Below, one piece after another: positions 16,701 through 20,272 of a stretch of DNA of 20,272 nucleotides; positions within the stretch are counted from its first letter, which is position 1; each line of letters starts with the position of its first letter. Below the pieces are notes generated by a model. The model saw nothing but the letters and a program-made list of their open reading frames with translations. It did no database searches and had not been told where the DNA came from. The DNA comes from Sphacelaria rigidula. Its lineage: Eukaryota; Phaeophyceae; Sphacelariales. A program made the translations under genes and the position numbers. Where the stretch lies: assembly GCA_964200075.2 (NCBI GenBank), contig CAXNAA020000547.1:1-20272 (forward strand). Direction: 5' to 3'.

Positions 16701-18030
16701 GACTGTTCGGCGTGTGACGTTGTGGCGGGAGCCGCTGTTTGATGTGAAAAATGACACATTTATTTTTTTCATCAGTTTCACATGAACATAGAGTAGCTCA
16801 CACACAGAAGCATAGCCGGTATCAGACCCGCACAAATTGAAAAAAGAAGAAATTACGAACACAAACGCCACGACTCCACGAACCACGCCACATGGAGCAC
16901 CCGTGGGCAGGTACTAGCTGCTGAACATGGGGTGCATAATCCTGTTGGAGTACTATATGCGCCAAGTTATGCGTAAAACTTAGCTTTTATGCCTTTGTTA
17001 TTCTGAAATCTCCAAGAACATATGTTTTGAAAAAAACGCATATGCTTATGCACGAAACCCCGTTTTATGCGAAATTGTATGTGCGCATAAGACGCAAAAA
17101 CCTAGCTGTCGAAAGGCCACCAGTATTGGGATTGCATCGCCGTATTCCTTTATACGACACTCCTGTACTGTACAGTACCCACGACCTATACCCAGCTTGG
17201 TGCAGGTACATGTTACTGATGTGCAGTCAGTTTACACGGCATCCTACACTGCTGTTGAAAACCTGCCGCCCCAACAGTCGCTGACACAGCTCGCAGATAC
17301 GGATGGGAAAGCAGTGTGCTTGTTAAATCGGCAAAGGCCACGCTGGAGTCCAGCCGCAAAGTCCTTTACTTCCAAAATAATGAACAGTAGTAGTCCGCGC
17401 TACCAGTAAGCCACTGTTTCCCCTCGACGCATGTCCTATCCCAAAAGGTCGTGTTCATCTGTCATATTTCAATCAGCATTCCTGAGGTATTATCGCCCCC
17501 CAACACGCTTGGACGTCGTGGACATCTATCTGATGACAGCACACAGCAGCATATATCCGATACATGTATTCAAAGATTCAAGATGCAATCGTTTATACCG
17601 TCATCCTGCCTCCTGTTTCCCCCGCGCAATCTAAGGCGTGTTTTTTATTGGTATTTTTTTCAAAATTTATTCACCTTTTTGCTTCGCGTGGAATGTTGTA
17701 CTCTGTTGACGATTTGATATCCAGATACACCCAAGGTTTATGACGTGACGGAGTACCTTGACGATCATCCGGGCGGGGCGGAAGTTATGCTGGAGGTGGC
17801 AGGGCAGGACGCAACGAGAATGTTTGAAGACATCGGACACTCGTCGGACGCGCGAACGGAGATGAAAAAGTACGAGATAGGGCTTCTCAAGGTGATGGCA
17901 GATGATGGTTGCACTCCACATACGCGCCAATTGTGTTGTAGCTCTGTGCTCTCGACTTATGATCGTAATTACAACACGAATAGTAATAGTAGTGATGATA
18001 ACAAGAGCGATTGTCATAGTAATAATATTA

Positions 18031-18093
<63 letters not shown>

Positions 18094-18258
18094 ATAATTG
18101 TAATATACTAACAAAGAACACACATAAGTTTTGTGTTGTGCGAGTCCTTGTTTTCTCGTCTTTGCGTTTGCATTTGTTCTTCACCAAGCACAAGAACGAT
18201 AAAATGAATCCTATCGTTGTTGCCGACAAGTGGTTTTTAATTCAACGCGCCGGTAGGG

Positions 18259-18293
<35 letters not shown>

Positions 18294-19260
18294 CCCTGTT
18301 TGTGTGAGTTACCCTTCTCATAGTACCGAAGGCGTTGTTGAAACTGCATAAATGAAAGTTCATTTTTCAATAGTTACAGTAGTTTTGTGTCGCAAATTCT
18401 GTCATAAAAACCGGACGGAGGGACGTGTGTCCTGTCTTTGGCGCTTTTTTTTCTTGTATGATGTGAAATACTTGCTTCCAATACTCATAGCTCTGAGGGA
18501 AGAGCGATGCCGTTCTTCAGCTTTGTGCCGATTTCCACGAACCGGGACCGAAAAAAATGCTAGGAGAATATATGAATTTACCCGATGAATGTAACCTTTA
18601 TTGCGTTCCTTCCGTCACACAACTGGTTTAGGAAAAAATACTGACGAACTGACCGAAGAACGTTTTCTGCTGTTTTTTTTTTTTTTTTTCGCGGGTTTGA
18701 TAATAATATACTTGGGGTGCAAAAAAAATGTAAGCTGACCGAGGAGGAGAAGGAGCAACTAGCGGTAGAAGCTGCGAAAAAGGCGGCAAGGAAGCATAAG
18801 GAAGGGGGCGGGCTCAACCCTCTCGCGGTTCTGGTTTTGCTCTTGGCGATTGCAGTGGGTGAGTCTCGGTGATACTGTTGGTTTAAACGGATGGTCGCCA
18901 ATGTGGGAGCTCGACCCTACTTGTGCACTGTAAGAACGAGCTGCTGGCGTGCCTGGGCGGAATGGGCGGGACATCTAGCGAGCAGAGAGGATCTCAGGCA
19001 CGCTTGAGAGGGTAGTACGGTGCCCAACACAAGATTTTTGTGGAGCACTGCTGTGGTGATGCGCGTCTGTGCTGTGACCGCTGCCTTCCACGTCATGAAC
19101 CCCGTCAAAGACGATAAGGCTTTTACTTTTAGACCATGGCACACTTGGGGGTTATTTATTTCTTGCTGTTTTTTTCCCTTCTGAAGTCCGCCTCGTGTAT
19201 CGTCGTAATTCACGGCATCTTCTTATGTACGGGCGTTCTGTCCTGCCTGCGGAGATCTGA
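10666..19260 (+). CDS. Cytochrome b5, tail-anchored, 4 exons, 151 aa
   Basis: Exons 10666-10756, 17725-17891, 18735-18858, 19187-19260; 456 coding bases, all in frame. Cytochrome b5 is a small heme electron carrier on the cytosolic face of the ER (or outer mitochondrial) membrane, feeding desaturases, hydroxylases and P450s. Seen here: the N-terminal [14 protein letters not shown] strand-helix (residues 11-24), [15 protein letters not shown] (34-48) with heme ligand H45, and [11 protein letters not shown] (64-74) with second ligand H69. A Lys/Glu/Ala linker (87-112) follows, then a C-terminal hydrophobic anchor from about residue 113 to 128 followed by RLVYRR. Length fits the family (about 130-150 aa). 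Oddities are the 6968-base first intron and an alternative end: if the last donor is not used, the protein stops at TGA 18870-18872 with 131 aa. Which b5 paralogue it is cannot be decided. Confidence 0.85.
11591..12141. mobile_element. Tc1/mariner-type MITE (551 bp, non-autonomous)
   Basis: Terminal inverted repeats of 23 bp beginning CAGTAGNGGGCGGTC differ at a single base between the left (11591-11613) and right (12119-12141) ends. Each end abuts a TA dinucleotide (11589-11590 and 12142-12143), the target duplication of the IS630-Tc1-mariner superfamily, whose termini often start CAGT. No transposase coding is visible inside, so it is presumably moved in trans. It is inserted in intron 1 of cytochrome b5. 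Confidence 0.8.
12372..12757. mobile_element. Palindrome-rich inverted-repeat element (MITE-like), family unknown
   Basis: An 18-bp perfect inverted repeat, GTAGAGCTCGGAAATGGT, lies at 12372-12389 and, inverted, at 12740-12757; similarity continues imperfectly outward into AAAATCGGG-like sequence. Inside are further small palindromes: CCAGTTATAACTGG at 12391-12404, ATGGTTTCAAACCAT near 12459, a CGGCTT/AAGCCG hairpin near 12485, and two direct copies of a CCATTNAACTGGTTA word around 12680 and 12713. A GC-rich block sits at 12590-12660. No target duplication could be fixed. Confidence 0.5.
13365..13437. repeat. Foldback repeat with AAAAAATCGGGG arms
   Basis: The left arm at 13365-13386 (A-run, TCGGGGGC, AGTCACG) pairs with the right arm at 13419-13437 (CGTGACT, CCCCGA, T-run); they differ by a two-base insertion. 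The AAAAATCGGGGG word also occurs at 12349-12360, beside the 12372 element, so the two may belong to one family. Confidence 0.55.
14135..14479 (-). pseudogene. hAT transposase fragment, C-terminal dimerisation domain
   Basis: A 114-codon frame carries the hAT C-terminal signature: [13 protein letters not shown] (about 48-60), then [15 protein letters not shown] (73-87), containing the conserved SSA..ER.FS core, then [14 protein letters not shown] (98-111), the closing helix. In intact elements this domain ends a 600-800 residue DDE transposase. The frame runs into a stop upstream, although an acceptor-like TTTTCAG lies near 14503, and I find neither the BED finger nor the catalytic RNase-H-like part with confidence. 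It is antisense to cytochrome b5, within its intron 1. Most likely a dead copy. Confidence 0.72.
14683..14699. repeat. 17-bp direct repeat, copy 1
   Basis: CACGCCACATGGAGCAC, identical to 16884-16900. Both copies lie in the hAT/TTATGCG zone. Confidence 0.75.
16884..16900. repeat. 17-bp direct repeat, copy 2
   Basis: Identical to 14683-14699. The flanks are only loosely similar, suggesting two old copies of one element or a repeated motif inside it. Confidence 0.75.
17165..17178. repeat. 14-bp perfect palindrome GTACTGTACAGTAC
   Basis: The longest of many TACTGTA/TACAGTA words in the non-coding parts of the window. It lies near the 3' end of cytochrome b5 intron 1. Confidence 0.7.
17725..17891 (+). 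CDS. Cytochrome b5 exon 2 (heme-binding core)
   Basis: Residues 31-86, from TPKVYDV to KYEIGLLK. Both heme-ligand motifs are present: HPGG (H45) and GHSSDAR (H69). The acceptor is ATCCAG at 17719-17724 and the donor GTGATG at 17892, phase 0. Confidence 0.92.
18028..18092. repeat. (ATT)n microsatellite
   Basis: About 21 copies of TTA/ATT, in cytochrome b5 intron 2. Confidence 0.95.
18258..18293. repeat. (GTT)12 microsatellite
   Basis: Twelve perfect GTT copies in cytochrome b5 intron 2. Confidence 0.95.
18735..18858 (+). CDS. Cytochrome b5 exon 3 (linker and start of membrane anchor)
   Basis: Residues 87-127, [10 protein letters not shown] onward, then a Lys/Ala-rich linker and [18 protein letters not shown]. 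The acceptor is the first AG downstream of an 18-T pyrimidine tract (18672-18689). The donor GTGAGT at 18859 is consensus; read-through would add GESR and stop at 18872. Confidence 0.82.
19187..19260 (+). CDS. Cytochrome b5 exon 4 (end of membrane anchor, C-terminal tail)
   Basis: Val128 is completed across the junction, then [10 protein letters not shown] and a short tail, stopping at TGA 19258-19260. The acceptor CTGAAG sits behind an excellent T/C tract (19159-19182). Arg-rich residues right after the anchor recall the MYRLY end of animal b5. This is less certain than the other exons because exon 3 has its own stop. Confidence 0.6.
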
Positions 19261-20272
19261 AATGCGACAAAACAGCTGTGCAGTGCGGTACTGTTCAGTC
19301 GGTACCCCTGCCTGGCAGTATAACGATGGTGTACATGTGCTTGCTGCCTGTTGTAATTACCTGCGAGCCCCAAGGATGAAAGTCAATGATCAGAATTGAC
19401 CTACTGTATCTATAGCGCAACGTGTCAGCAAAATGCGGCTGAAAATAGAAAATGGATCCTGATCGATGCTGGCCAGCAGGATTGAGCTGTGCTGCGTGGT
19501 ACTGGATAACGCCTAATAACCACGTCCACAGTCAAATATATAAGGATGCAGTCAGTGCTGCTGCTGCTTTGCTGCTGCTGCTACTGTTGTTGCTGCGCCG
19601 ATGGTTGTGCAGCACAAGAGCTTCAATTCATGTCAGAAGAGCATTCATTCACGAGGGATAGCCTTGAGGTGTGGTGATCTGTGGTGACCAGTACCTGCGT
19701 CCATCGCTCGTCGTGCGCAAGCAGTGTTCTGTAGAGGAAGGTGCGGCTTGTTGTCCGTGCTTCAGTCTATGCCAGGCAATCGTCGGGCACTCAAAACGGC
19801 GGGGAATCTATGTATTACTTGTTTCTAGTGTGGATTCCGAACCCTGGAAAATCTGAAGCGCCGGGTTGAGCGCCGCACTAGATACGAGTAGATAACTCAT
19901 GAAAGCTGCTGCACCCCCCCTTGAAGCCAACATCCTTAAATGGACACTTTGACTTTGGGTTTCTGTTGAATTCGGCGTTTTTCCACGAAGCCAGACAGAC
20001 GTGCCACTCTTCGAGCATTCGTCAACCCCTGTCTCAAAATACAGCATTTTTTTTGTGAGTTTCGACGCTATCCAATGTTAATCTACGTCCCGGGGGCCTG
20101 CCTCATTATTGGTCGATTTGAGGTTGCCGTCTCTGAGTTAGCTACTAGGGAGAGCCGCTTTGAAAGAGTGGTCGCCGACTTTTTTTTTTGAAAAGTGCGT
20201 GGGGAGTGAGAATATTTTTTAGAACCTTTCTTTATCATTATAGAACCTGAAATTCCACCTCAACACATCACA
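19261..20272. other. Downstream of cytochrome b5: 3' untranslated/intergenic, little recognised
   Basis: It holds a CTG-rich imperfect repeat (about 19556-19592). Two short frames read like protein but match nothing I know: 19878-20018 minus (46 codons, with spaced Cys and Trp) and 20093-20209 plus (38 codons, starting MLIYVPGA). Either could be an exon of a neighbouring gene; neither has clear splice support. Confidence 0.4.
19556..19592. repeat. Imperfect CTG/TTG trinucleotide repeat
   Basis: GCTGCTGCTG runs broken by CTTT and CTACTG. It gives a poly-Leu chance frame on the plus strand. Confidence 0.85.

Larger units (their letters stand above)
13645..17124. mobile_element. Candidate decayed hAT element (approximate limits)
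   Basis: The interval encloses the hAT C-terminal domain fragment and a dense set of TTATGCG/CGCATAA words that are rare elsewhere in the window. Possible ends are ACTGGCCTTT (13645-13654) and its imperfect inverse AAAGGCCACCAGT (17112-17124). The flanking octamers GGTGGGAT and ATTGGGAT agree at 6 of 8 positions, as an eroded 8-bp hAT target duplication could. The ends are weak and the interval may be several nested fragments. Confidence 0.35.
10757..17724 (+). other. Giant intron 1 of cytochrome b5 (6968 bp), transposon-filled
   Basis: GTGAGT to ATCCAG. It contains a Tc1/mariner-type MITE (11591-12141), a palindrome-rich inverted-repeat element (12372-12757), a foldback at 13365-13437, a hAT transposase remnant (14135-14479, minus) and a TTATGCG-repeat zone (13.66-17.1 kb). 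Between 10757 and 11590, and in the gaps between the elements, no host gene or RNA gene is recognised. Confidence 0.8.
17892..18734 (+). other. Intron 2 of cytochrome b5 (843 bp)
   Basis: GTGATG to GTAAG. It contains an ATT microsatellite, a GTT microsatellite and the 18-T tract serving the acceptor. No coding signal apart from repeat-encoded frames. Confidence 0.7.

Overview
The window looks like nuclear DNA of an intron-rich eukaryote, most likely a stramenopile alga and possibly a brown alga. Base composition is balanced, introns are 0.3-1.6 kb (one of 7 kb) with GT-AG borders and pyrimidine-rich acceptors, proteins carry Gly/Ser/Ala and acidic runs, and transposon debris fills intronic DNA. 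The lineage is inferred from style, not from a marker gene. There are no bacterial-type operons and I found no tRNA or rRNA.

The left half (284-10417, minus strand) is one ten-exon gene that I assembled by hand. All ten exons join in frame to give 1101 residues. Domain order is AT-hook, acidic tract, PWWP, AT-hook, acidic tract, AT-hook plus RG repeats, TFIIS N-terminal domain (the LEDGF integrase-binding-domain fold), Gly/Ser linker, TFIIS central domain, stop. It therefore resembles a LEDGF/HRP2-type chromatin reader fused to the front two thirds of elongation factor TFIIS, without the catalytic zinc ribbon. This is the main discovery candidate of the window.

The right half (10666-19260, plus strand) is a tail-anchored cytochrome b5 gene. 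Its 30-codon first exon starts only 248 bp from the start codon of the PWWP gene, so the two genes are head to head and may share a bidirectional promoter. Exon 2 (heme core, HPGG and GHS ligand motifs) lies 6968 bp away. That giant first intron holds a Tc1/mariner-type MITE with TA target duplication (11591-12141), a palindrome-rich inverted-repeat element (12372-12757), and a decayed hAT element with a recognisable C-terminal dimerisation domain (14135-14479, minus). A dense cluster of TTATGCG-type repeats from 13.66 to 17.1 kb accompanies the hAT fragment. Exons 3 and 4 encode the linker, membrane anchor and tail.

The last kilobase (19261-20272) is probably 3' untranslated and intergenic sequence, with a CTG-rich repeat and two short unassigned ORFs. 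Smaller items include microsatellites in both genes, an intronic hairpin at 7556-7604, G-quadruplex motifs on the sense strand of the PWWP gene, and an excess of TACAGTA/TACTGTA words matching the MITE terminus.
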